Shown here one piece after another: positions 6,595 through 13,450 of a stretch of 15,001 nucleotides of DNA. Source of the DNA: Nonomuraea sp. (lineage in GTDB: Bacteria > Actinomycetota > Actinomycetes > Streptosporangiales > Streptosporangiaceae); contig JABFVJ010000031.1 in assembly GCA_013362835.1 (NCBI GenBank), positions 1-15,001 of the forward strand, in the 5' to 3' direction. A program made the position numbers and the translations under genes. The notes under the pieces were generated by a model. That model was given only the letters and a program-made list of their open reading frames with translations. It was not told the DNA's origin and made no database searches. The stretch's first letter is position 1. Every line of letters begins with the position of its first letter.

Positions 6595-7996
6595 GGGACA
6601 CGTGACGAGGATCGTGATCATTGGTGGCGGACCAGGCGGCTACGAGGCGGCGCTGGTGGCCGCGCAGCTAGGCGCGCAGGTCACGATGGTCGAGCAGGAC
6701 GGCCCGGGTGGCGCGTGCGTGCTCACCGACTGCGTGCCGTCCAAGACGCTGATCGCGACGTCCGCGCGCAAGCAGGCGTTGCTCGACGCGTCGTCGCTCG
6801 GCGTGTCGTTCTCCGGCGGGCCCGACGGCGACGCCGGGGTGGTCGGCGTCGACCTGCCGCTCGTCAACAAGCGGGTCAAGGAGCTGGCCCAGGCCCAGTC
6901 GGCCGACATCGCCGCGCGGGTCGAGGCCGAGGGGGTCGAGATCGTCAGGGCGCGGGGGCGGCTGGTCGACCCGCAGGTGGTGCGGGCGGGCGACCGTACG
7001 ATCAGGGCCGACGTCGTGCTCGTGGCCACGGGGGCGACCCCGCGCGTGCTGCCGGGCGCCGAGCCCGACGGCGAGCGCATCCTCACCTGGCGTCAGCTCT
7101 ACGACCTGGAGGAGCTGCCCGAGCACCTGATCGTGGTCGGCTCGGGCGTGACCGGCGCGGAGTTCGCCGGCGCCTACCGCTCGCTCGGCGCGGAGGTCAC
7201 GCTGGTCTCCAGCCGCGACCGCATGATGCCCAACGAGGACGCCGACGGCGCGGAAGTGCTCGAAGAGGTCTACCGCCGGCGCGGCATGAACGTCATGGGC
7301 CGCTCGCGCGCCGCCTCGGTCAAGCGCACGCCCGACGGCGTGGTGGTGACGCTGGAGGACGGCCGCACGGCCGAGGGCTCCCACGCGCTGATGACGGTCG
7401 GCATGGTGCCCAACACCTCGGGCATCGGCCTGGAGGAGGCCGGGGTCCAGCTCGACAGGAACGGCTTCGTCAAGGTCGACAAGGTCTCCCGCACGTCCGC
7501 GCCCGGCGTCTACGCGGCCGGCGACTGCACCGGCGTGCTCATGCTGGCCTCGGTCGCGGCCATGCAGGGCCGCATCGCCGTGTGGCACGCGCTGGGCGAG
7601 GCCGTCCAGCCGCTGCGCCTCGCCACCGTGGCCTCCAACATCTTCCCCGACCCCGAGATCGCGGCCGTCGGCGTGGCGCAGCGTTCGATCGAGGCGGGCG
7701 AGATCGAGGCGAACGTGGTCAAGCTGCCGCTCGCCACCAACGCGCGGGCCAAGATGCAGGGGTTCAACGACGGGTTCGTCAAGCTGTTCTGCCGCCCCCA
7801 CACCGGCATCGTGCTCGGCGGCGTGATCGTGGCCCCGCGCGCGTCGGAGCTGATCCTCGCGGTCTCGCTCGCGGTGCAGCAGCGGCTCACGGTCGACCAG
7901 GTCGCCCACACGTTCGCGGTCTACCCGTCGCTGTCGGGCTCGATCACCGAGGCCGCCCGCCGCCTCATGCAGCCCGAGGCCGGGATCAGCATCTAG
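6593..7996 (+). CDS. lpdA: NAD(P)H-quinone dehydrogenase, LpdA type (flavoprotein disulfide reductase family)
   Basis: FAD-dependent oxidoreductase, 467 residues from ATG 6593, passing electrons from NAD(P)H to quinone-type acceptors. Seen: FAD site GGGPGG at 11-16, the would-be redox disulfide segment GGACVLTDCVPSK with Cys42 and Cys47, NAD(P) site VVGSGVTGAEFA at 181-192, the second FAD motif GVYAAGDCTG at 305-314 and a C-terminal dimerisation domain. The HxHPTxxE motif of true dihydrolipoamide dehydrogenase reads AVYPSLSG at 442-449: Tyr444 and Gly449 replace the catalytic His and Glu. That pattern matches Mycobacterium tuberculosis LpdA (Rv3303c), a quinone reductase, as I recall. The start could instead be GTG 6602, possibly leaderless. 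Equivalent loci in other actinomycetes also place this gene near PNP and the mutase (from memory). It ends 18 bases before an intrinsic terminator. Confidence 0.93.
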   Translation: MGHVTRIVIIGGGPGGYEAALVAAQLGAQVTMVEQDGPGGACVLTDCVPSKTLIATSARKQALLDASSLGVSFSGGPDGDAGVVGVDLPLVNKRVKELAQAQSADIAARVEAEGVEIVRARGRLVDPQVVRAGDRTIRADVVLVATGATPRVLPGAEPDGERILTWRQLYDLEELPEHLIVVGSGVTGAEFAGAYRSLGAEVTLVSSRDRMMPNEDADGAEVLEEVYRRRGMNVMGRSRAASVKRTPDGVVVTLEDGRTAEGSHALMTVGMVPNTSGIGLEEAGVQLDRNGFVKVDKVSRTSAPGVYAAGDCTGVLMLASVAAMQGRIAVWHALGEAVQPLRLATVASNIFPDPEIAAVGVAQRSIEAGEIEANVVKLPLATNARAKMQGFNDGFVKLFCRPHTGIVLGGVIVAPRASELILAVSLAVQQRLTVDQVAHTFAVYPSLSGSITEAARRLMQPEAGISI

Positions 7997-8014
7997 CTCC
8001 GCGCACGTCTCCGA

Positions 8015-8049
8015 GCCGTACGGGTCCTCGTGGCCCGTACGGCATTTTC
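8015..8049 (+). terminator. Intrinsic terminator of lpdA
   Basis: A perfect 10-bp stem, GCCGTACGGG (8015-8024) and CCCGTACGGC (8034-8043), with a 9-base loop, followed by ATTTTC. It starts 18 bases after the lpdA stop and separates that gene from the sugar operon downstream. Confidence 0.85.
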
Positions 8050-8057
8050 GTGTGCGC

Positions 8058-8082
8058 TGATTTCGGATGGACTTCAAACTAA
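8058..8082. promoter_or_regulatory. Operator-like site O1 (XylR/ROK-type half-site)
   Basis: Right half-site CAAACTAA (8075-8082), 9-base spacer, and a degenerate left half TGATTTCG (8058-8065; 5 of 8 matching TTAGTTTG). It lies just upstream of the -35 box. The 8-9-8 layout and the right half agree with the Bacillus xyl operator as I remember it. Seventeen of 25 positions match site O2, which begins 35 bases downstream. Confidence 0.55.
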
Positions 8083-8086
8083 CCTG

Positions 8087-8115
8087 TTGACCTTTGTTGG
8101 TATGGAAGCCAAACT
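8087..8115 (+). promoter_or_regulatory. Promoter of the alpha-xylosidase/ABC/GH3 operon
   Basis: A good -35 box, TTGACC (8087-8092), and a -10-like CAAACT (8110-8115) at 17-base spacing. The expected start is near 8122, giving a leader of about 30 bases with AAGGAG at 8143-8148 ahead of ATG 8154. The -10 box lies inside operator-like site O2, so a bound regulator there would block RNA polymerase. Confidence 0.5.
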
Positions 8116-8117
8116 AA
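8093..8117. promoter_or_regulatory. Operator-like site O2 (XylR/ROK-type), overlapping the -10 box
   Basis: Left half TTTGTTGG (8093-8100; 6 of 8 matching TTAGTTTG), 9-base spacer, right half CAAACTAA (8110-8117). It fills the space between the -35 and -10 boxes, a classic repressor position. Spacer bases ATGGA (8102-8106) recur at the same place in O1 (8067-8071). Confidence 0.6.
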
Positions 8118-8130
8118 TTCACGAGTTTGG
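8109..8130. repeat. Perfect inverted repeat overlapping the transcription start region
   Basis: CCAAACT (8109-8115) and AGTTTGG (8124-8130) form a perfect 7-bp dyad with an 8-base spacer. It shares its left arm with O2, so the CAAACTAA-type half-site occurs at least three times in this control region. It could be an alternative register of O2 or a third half-site for cooperative binding. Confidence 0.6.
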
Positions 8131-8153
8131 GTCAGTCGTGAGAAGGAGCTTCC

Positions 8154-10433
8154 ATGCCCTATCGCCCACCGTTGGTCGCGCACGAGTACTTCGTCGCGGA
8201 CCCGCCCGAGCTGCCGGTTCGTGAGCGCGGCGAGGGCGGGCTGTCCGCGTTGACCGTGGCCGAGCTGGTCGCGGCGGACGGCGCCGAGGTGATGCTGAAG
8301 GCGGTCACGACGGCGGACGAGACGCTGATCGTCCAGGTGGGCGTGGCCGGCGAGGGCGTCATCCGGGTGCGGCTGTCGCAGGACGCCACCGCGCGCCCGC
8401 GCTCGGAAGGCGCCATCTCCCTGGTACGGCCGGGCTCCTACGCGGGGGCGCGGATCGTACGGGACGACCCGATCGTGATCGACGCGGGCTCGTTGCGGGC
8501 CGAGCTCAGCCTCGCGCCCTTCCACTTGCGCTTCACCGACGCCGCCGGGGAGACCCTGGTCGAGCAGGACCGGGGGCACACCGACATCAGCGGCCGCCTG
8601 CGTACGCTGCCGTTCGGCCGGTCGTCGGCGGGTGGGGTGGCGGTCGCCTACCACGAGAGCTTCGCGGCGGCGCCGGACGAGGCGTTCGCCGGGTTCGGGG
8701 AGTCGTTCGCGCGGCTGGACAAGCGCGGGCAGCGGCCGCTCATGTGGAACTTCGACGCCTTCGGCGCCGAGTCGCAGCGCGCCTACAAGAACATCCCGCT
8801 CTACCTGTCGAGCAGGGGATACGGCGTGCTGGTCGACAGCGGCGCGCCGGTCGAGTTCGACGTGTGCCAGTCCACGCACAGCGTCGTGCAGATCGTGGTG
8901 CCCGACGACGTCATGGACTACTACGTGCTGGCCGGGCCGACGCCGTCGCAGGTGCTCGACCGGTACGACGGCCTGACCTCGCGCCCTTCGCTGCCCCCGA
9001 AGTGGGCGTTCGGGACCTGGATCTCCTCCGGGTTCTGCGTGGACAGCCAGGAGCGGGTGCTGAACCGGGCGCGCACGATCAGGGAGCGCGGCATCCCGTG
9101 CGACGTGCTGCACCTGGACACGTACTGGCAGGCGGACGGGCACTGGTCGGACCTGCGCTGGGACCCGGTGAACTTCCCCGACCCGGACGGCATGCTGGCC
9201 GAGCTGGACGGGATGGGGTTCAAGGTCTGCCTCTGGATGAATCCGTATATTTCCCACCTCAGCCCGACCTTCGCCGAGGCCGCTGCCGCCGGATATTTCC
9301 TGAAAAACCAGGAAGGCGAGCCCTACGTCGCCGACTGCTGGCACGGCTCCTTCCCGGCCTGCGGGATCGTCGACTTCACCAACCCGGCCGCCGTCGCCTG
9401 GTTCAAGGACCTGCTGCGCCCGCTGCTCCGCCAGGGCGTGGCCGCCTTCAAGACCGACTTCGCCGAGGGCGTGCCCGCCGACGCGCTCGCCTGGAACGGC
9501 ATGACCGGCACCGACCTGCACAACGTCTACACGCTGCTCTTCAACGACCTCGTCACCGAGGTCACCCGCGAGGTCAACGGGCACGAGCTGGTCTGGGCGC
9601 GCTCGTCGTACCTGGGGGGCCAGCGCCACAGCGCGCAGTGGGGCGGCGACACCTACACCAGCTACGCCGCCATGGGCAGCACGCTCAGGGGCGGGCTCGC
9701 GCACGGCCTGTCCGGGGTGCCGTTCTGGAGCCACGACGCCGGCGGCTTCACCGGCCGCCCCACCGACGACCTGTACGTCCGCTGGACCCAGTTCGGCGCC
9801 CTGTCGCCGCTGCTGCGCCTGCACGGCACGACCACCCGCGAGCCGTGGGAGTTCCCGGAGGTCGAGGAGCAGGCCGTGGCCGCGCTGCGGCTGCGTTACC
9901 GGCTCATGCCCTACATCTACTCGGCGGCCGTCGAGGCCGCGCGCACCGGCGCGCCGATGATGCGCGCGATGTGCGTGGACTTCCCCGACGACCCGGTCGC
10001 CTGGCAGGCCGACCTGCAGTACCTGCTCGGCCGCGACCTGCTCGTGGCCCCCATGACCGCGCCGGAGGGCGAACGCCAGGTGTACCTGCCGCGCGGCCAA
10101 TGGGTCGACTACTGGACGGGCGACCTCCTCGAAGGCTCCCGCTACGTCCGGGTACGCAAGCCGCTGGAGCAGATCCCGCTGTTCGTCCGGTACGGCGCGC
10201 TCATCCCGTTCACCGCCCCTGGTGACACCGTGGACGTGCCCTCCGAGATCACTCTCGTCGCCTTCGGGGGCGGCGACGGCACTGCCGAGATCCACGACGC
10301 GGACGGCGTGACGGTCGCCACCGCGACCAGGGACGGCGACGTGCTGCGTGTCGCCGTCACCGGCCCGAAGCGGGTCACCGGGGTCGAGATCGCCCCGGTG
10401 GCCGGAGCTCCCACTCGGGCCGTCATTCAGTAA
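8154..10433 (+). CDS. GH31 alpha-xylosidase (YicI-like), cytoplasmic
   Basis: Retaining glycosidase that removes terminal alpha-D-xylose, for example from isoprimeverose or xyloglucan oligosaccharides. Its 759 residues are close to E. coli YicI. It has an N-terminal beta-sandwich, a central TIM barrel from about 280 and C-terminal beta domains. The nucleophile is Asp435 in FKTDFAEG (KTDFGE in YicI) and the acid/base Asp499 in QWGGDTY. Phe294 and Trp331 align with YicI Phe277 and Trp315, the residues I recall as setting xylose over glucose preference. Other matches are WMNPYISHLSP at 361-371, LRGGLAHGLSG at 511-521, FWSHDAGGF at 524-532 and RLHGTTTREPW at 555-565. No signal peptide is visible, so the substrate must be imported first. 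AAGGAG precedes ATG by 5 bases. First gene of the operon, 17 bases before the binding-protein gene. An AT-richer patch lies at 9236-9314. Confidence 0.94.
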   Translation: MPYRPPLVAHEYFVADPPELPVRERGEGGLSALTVAELVAADGAEVMLKAVTTADETLIVQVGVAGEGVIRVRLSQDATARPRSEGAISLVRPGSYAGARIVRDDPIVIDAGSLRAELSLAPFHLRFTDAAGETLVEQDRGHTDISGRLRTLPFGRSSAGGVAVAYHESFAAAPDEAFAGFGESFARLDKRGQRPLMWNFDAFGAESQRAYKNIPLYLSSRGYGVLVDSGAPVEFDVCQSTHSVVQIVVPDDVMDYYVLAGPTPSQVLDRYDGLTSRPSLPPKWAFGTWISSGFCVDSQERVLNRARTIRERGIPCDVLHLDTYWQADGHWSDLRWDPVNFPDPDGMLAELDGMGFKVCLWMNPYISHLSPTFAEAAAAGYFLKNQEGEPYVADCWHGSFPACGIVDFTNPAAVAWFKDLLRPLLRQGVAAFKTDFAEGVPADALAWNGMTGTDLHNVYTLLFNDLVTEVTREVNGHELVWARSSYLGGQRHSAQWGGDTYTSYAAMGSTLRGGLAHGLSGVPFWSHDAGGFTGRPTDDLYVRWTQFGALSPLLRLHGTTTREPWEFPEVEEQAVAALRLRYRLMPYIYSAAVEAARTGAPMMRAMCVDFPDDPVAWQADLQYLLGRDLLVAPMTAPEGERQVYLPRGQWVDYWTGDLLEGSRYVRVRKPLEQIPLFVRYGALIPFTAPGDTVDVPSEITLVAFGGGDGTAEIHDADGVTVATATRDGDVLRVAVTGPKRVTGVEIAPVAGAPTRAVIQ

Positions 10434-10450
10434 CACCCCCTGGAGGGACG

Positions 10451-11758
10451 ATGATCAGATTGAGAAGCGCCGCGGTGCTGGCCGCCGCCGCGCTGGCCCT
10501 TGCGGCGTGCGGCTCGGGCTCGGGTTCGGAGAACAAGCCCGCGGCGAGCAACGAGCCGCGCACACTCAAGCTCTGGCACTACGAGACGGCCGACAGTGCG
10601 ATGGGCAAGGCGTGGGCCGAGGCCATCAAGAAGTTCCAGGCCACGCACCCGGGCGTGACGGTCACGTTCGAGGAGAAGGGCTTCGAGCAGATCCAGAAGA
10701 CGGCCTCGATGGTGCTCAACTCCGATGAGGCGCCCGACATCATGGAGTACAACAAGGGCAACGCGACCGCCGGCCTGCTGTCCAAGCAGGGCCTGCTCAC
10801 CGACCTGAGCGAGGAGGCCGGCAAGCGCGGCTGGGACAAGCTGCTGCCCGGCGGCCTGCAGACCACCGCCAAGTACGACGACCGCGGCGTCATGGGCTCC
10901 GGCAAGTGGTACGGCATCCCGAACTACGGCGAGTTCGTGATGGTCTATTACAACAAGGACCTGTTCGACAAGCACCAGGTCAAGGTGCCGACCACGTACG
11001 AGGAGCTCACCGCCGCGCTGGACACGTTCGTCAAGGCCGGGGTGACCCCGATCTCCAACGCCGGCGCCGAGTACCCGGCCCAGCAGATCTTCTACCAGCT
11101 CGCGCTGACCAAGGCGCAGAAGCCGTGGCTGGAGGCGTACCAGTCCTACAAGGGCAAGGTCGACTTCCACGGCCCCGAGTTCACCTACGCGGCCGACACC
11201 TTCGCCGACTGGGTGAAGAAGGGCTACATCGACAAGAAGTCCTCCGGCCTGAAGGCCGAGGACATGGGCGTGGCCTTCATGAACGGCAAGTTCCCGATCA
11301 TGATCAGCGGAAGCTGGTGGTACGGCCGCCTCGCCTCCGAGATCAAGGACTTCGAGTGGGGCCACTTCCTCTTCCCCGGCGCCACGATGTCGCCCGGTTC
11401 GAGCGGCAACGTCTGGGTCGTCCCTGAGAAGTCGGAGAACAAGGACCTGGCCTACGACTTCATCGACATCACGATGAGCAAGGACATCCAGAACCTGCTC
11501 GGCAACTCCGGCGGCGTGCCCGTGGCCGCCGACCCGGCCGCGATCACCGACCCCAAGTCCAAGGAGCTGATCGAGAGCTTCAACAAGCTGACCAGCGCCG
11601 ACGGCCTCGCCTTCTACCCCGACTGGCCGGCGCCCGGCTACTACGACGTGCTCGTGGCCGGCGTACAGAACCTCATCAACGGCAGCAAGACCTCCGCGCA
11701 GGTGCTCGACGAGATCGCGAAGCCGTACGAGGACAACCTCGCCGACATTGGCAACTAG
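10451..11758 (+). CDS. ABC transporter sugar-binding lipoprotein (MalE/SBP_bac family)
   Basis: Extracellular substrate-binding component of a carbohydrate ABC importer, 435 residues. It has a lipoprotein signal peptide with lipobox LAAC (17-20), so Cys20 would be lipidated and the protein anchored outside the membrane; a Gly/Ser linker follows. The mature part begins TLKLWHYE, and GSWWYGRL and NVWVVPEKSENKDLAYDFI are typical of family 1 sugar-binding proteins. GGAGGG (10442-10447) sits 3 bases before the ATG. The stop TAG is followed immediately by the permease ATG with no gap. Many aromatic residues (WWYGRL, FYPDWPAPGYYD) suit stacking on sugar rings. The operon partner enzyme suggests an alpha-xyloside such as isoprimeverose or a xyloglucan oligosaccharide; the ligand itself is inferred. 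Confidence 0.93.
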   Translation: MIRLRSAAVLAAAALALAACGSGSGSENKPAASNEPRTLKLWHYETADSAMGKAWAEAIKKFQATHPGVTVTFEEKGFEQIQKTASMVLNSDEAPDIMEYNKGNATAGLLSKQGLLTDLSEEAGKRGWDKLLPGGLQTTAKYDDRGVMGSGKWYGIPNYGEFVMVYYNKDLFDKHQVKVPTTYEELTAALDTFVKAGVTPISNAGAEYPAQQIFYQLALTKAQKPWLEAYQSYKGKVDFHGPEFTYAADTFADWVKKGYIDKKSSGLKAEDMGVAFMNGKFPIMISGSWWYGRLASEIKDFEWGHFLFPGATMSPGSSGNVWVVPEKSENKDLAYDFIDITMSKDIQNLLGNSGGVPVAADPAAITDPKSKELIESFNKLTSADGLAFYPDWPAPGYYDVLVAGVQNLINGSKTSAQVLDEIAKPYEDNLADIGN

Positions 11759-12622
11759 ATGAGGGTGCGCACGAAGGGCTACTGGCTCTACCTGGCCCCC
11801 AGCCTGGTGCTGTTCCTGGCCGTGATCGTCGTGCCGTTCCTGATGAACCTGGGCGCGAGCTTCACCCGCTGGTCGGGGGTGGGCACGCCCAGGTGGATCG
11901 GGTTCGACAACTACGCCAGGCTGCTGGAGGACGAGCGGTTCTGGCAGTCCTTCCAGCACAACGTGGGCCTGATCGTGGCCATGGCCGTCGTGCCGACCGC
12001 GATCGGCCTCGTGCTGGCCGCCGCGCTGTTCGACTACATCGGCAAGAAGTTCGGCAGCCGTACGGCCGCCGCGCTGCGGGCCATGTACTACCTGCCGCAG
12101 GTGCTGCCGGTCGCGGTGGCGGGCGTGGTGTGGGGCTGGATGCTGCACCCGTCGTACGGCGCGGTCAACCAGATCTTCGGCCTCGACCTGGACTGGCTCG
12201 GCGATCCCGATCTGGCCCTGGCGACGGTGATGGCGGTCATGGTCTGGTTCCAGCTGGGCTATCCAGTGGTGATCTTCATGGCCGGGCTCCAGCGCGTGGA
12301 CCCGGCCTACTACGAGGCGGCCGACATCGACGGGGCCTCGTGGTGGCGCAAGTTCTGGCACATCACGATCCCGCAGATCCGGCCGGAGATCTTCGTGGTG
12401 CTGCTGACCTGCACGATCGCCGCGCTGAAGGTGTTCGGGCCGATCTTCGTGCTGACCCGCGGCGGGCCCGGCAACGCCACGATGGTGCCGTCGTACTTCT
12501 CGTACCTGAACTTCTTCCAGAAGAGCAACGTGGGGTACGGCTCGGCCATCGCGACCGTGCTGGCACTGATCATCATCGTGGTCACGTTCCTGTTCCTGCG
12601 CGTGCAGGAGCGTGAGTCATGA
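11759..12622 (+). CDS. ABC sugar transporter permease 1 (MalF-like, MalFGK family)
   Basis: Membrane-spanning half of the sugar importer, 287 residues with about six hydrophobic helices, beginning YWLYLAPSLVLFLAVIVVPF. The cytoplasmic EAA loop that docks the ATPase reads YYEAADIDGASWWRKFWHIT, followed by IPQIRPE. GGPGNAT followed by a helix pair near the C-terminus is typical of the CUT1 MalF branch. Its ATG directly abuts the binding-protein stop, and its TGA overlaps the next ATG by 4 bases (ATGA), so the three transporter genes are translationally linked. It would pair with the second permease. No ATP-binding subunit is encoded in the visible operon. Confidence 0.93.
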   Translation: MRVRTKGYWLYLAPSLVLFLAVIVVPFLMNLGASFTRWSGVGTPRWIGFDNYARLLEDERFWQSFQHNVGLIVAMAVVPTAIGLVLAAALFDYIGKKFGSRTAAALRAMYYLPQVLPVAVAGVVWGWMLHPSYGAVNQIFGLDLDWLGDPDLALATVMAVMVWFQLGYPVVIFMAGLQRVDPAYYEAADIDGASWWRKFWHITIPQIRPEIFVVLLTCTIAALKVFGPIFVLTRGGPGNATMVPSYFSYLNFFQKSNVGYGSAIATVLALIIIVVTFLFLRVQERES

Positions 12623-13440
12623 GGGGCCCCGGCCGTTGGGCGGTGCTGTTCGGGCTGGTCGTGCTGGCCGTCGTCATGGTGTTCCCGTTCGTGATCGTGA
12701 CGCTGAACGCGGTCAAGTCGCCGGCCGACTACAGCGCCCACGGGCCGCTGAGCCTGCCGGAGGGCATCCATCTCCAGGGGATCGTCGACTTCTGGAACCG
12801 GGTCGACTACGGCGGCAAGCTCTGGAACAGCCTGATCATCAGCGCGTCCGTGTCGGTGCTCGCGGTCGTGCTGTCGGTGCTCAACGCGTACGCGCTGGGG
12901 ATCGGGCGGGTGCGCGGCCGGCTGTGGATCCTCGTGCTGTTCCTGGTGGCCAACACGCTGCCGCAGGAGGCCCTGGCCTACCCGCTGTACTACCTGGCCA
13001 AGGCCGTCGGGCTCTACGACACCCGGCTCTCGGTGATCATCGTGTTCACCGTGATCCAGGCGGCGTTCGGCACGTACCTGCTGAGCGCCGTGCTCGGCCA
13101 GTTCCCGAAGGAGATCCTGGAGGCGGCGGCGATCGACGGGGCCGGGCGCATGCGCTCGCTCTGGCAGATCGTGGTGCCGATCAGCAGGCCCACCCTGAAC
13201 GTCCTGCTGATCTTCTTCTTCATCTGGACCTGGAACGAGTTCTTCCTTCCGCTGATCTTCCTGATCTCCAACGACACGCAGACGGTGCCCGTCGCGCTCG
13301 GCGTCCTGCAGGGCGAGAAGTACATGGACGCCACCATGTCCAGCGCCTCGGCCCTGCTCGGCGTCGTGCCGGCGATCGCCTTCTTCCTCATCTTCCAGCG
13401 CACGCTGACCAGAGGTGTCACGGTCGGCGCCATCAAGTGA
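12619..13440 (+). CDS. ABC sugar transporter permease 2 (MalG-like, CUT1 family)
   Basis: Second membrane-spanning half of the importer, 273 residues. The N-terminal helix (WAVLFGLVVLAVVMVFPFVI) is followed by an external segment and four to five more helices. The EAA loop reads ILEAAAIDGAGRMRSLWQIV followed by VPISRP, and WTWNEFFLPLIFL is the usual MalG-type helix. The last residues GVTVGAIK match the common GxxxGAxK ending of this family. It starts in a 4-base overlap with permease 1 and ends 10 bases before the GH3 start. It forms the translocation pore with permease 1; the missing ATPase is presumably supplied from elsewhere in the genome. Confidence 0.93.
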   Translation: MRGPGRWAVLFGLVVLAVVMVFPFVIVTLNAVKSPADYSAHGPLSLPEGIHLQGIVDFWNRVDYGGKLWNSLIISASVSVLAVVLSVLNAYALGIGRVRGRLWILVLFLVANTLPQEALAYPLYYLAKAVGLYDTRLSVIIVFTVIQAAFGTYLLSAVLGQFPKEILEAAAIDGAGRMRSLWQIVVPISRPTLNVLLIFFFIWTWNEFFLPLIFLISNDTQTVPVALGVLQGEKYMDATMSSASALLGVVPAIAFFLIFQRTLTRGVTVGAIK

Positions 13441-13450
13441 CGGAGACTCC

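Noticed and set aside
6593..7996. Dihydrolipoamide dehydrogenase function for the flavoprotein
   Set aside because: Catalytic His and Glu of the C-terminal HxHPTxxE motif are replaced by Tyr444 and Gly449; no 2-oxoacid dehydrogenase genes nearby.
8015..8043. GCCGTACGGG inverted repeat read as an operator
   Set aside because: GC-rich 10-bp stem followed by ATTTTC just after the lpdA stop is better explained as an intrinsic terminator.
8154..10433. GH31 alpha-glucosidase (maltose-type) assignment
   Set aside because: Phe294 and Trp331 match the xylose-selecting residues of YicI and the length and motif spacing follow YicI; not fully excluded without assay.
8079..10436. 785-residue minus-strand open frame opposite GH31
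   Set aside because: It mirrors the GH31 gene almost exactly, shows no family motif and has shadow-like composition; it arises from GC-rich third positions.
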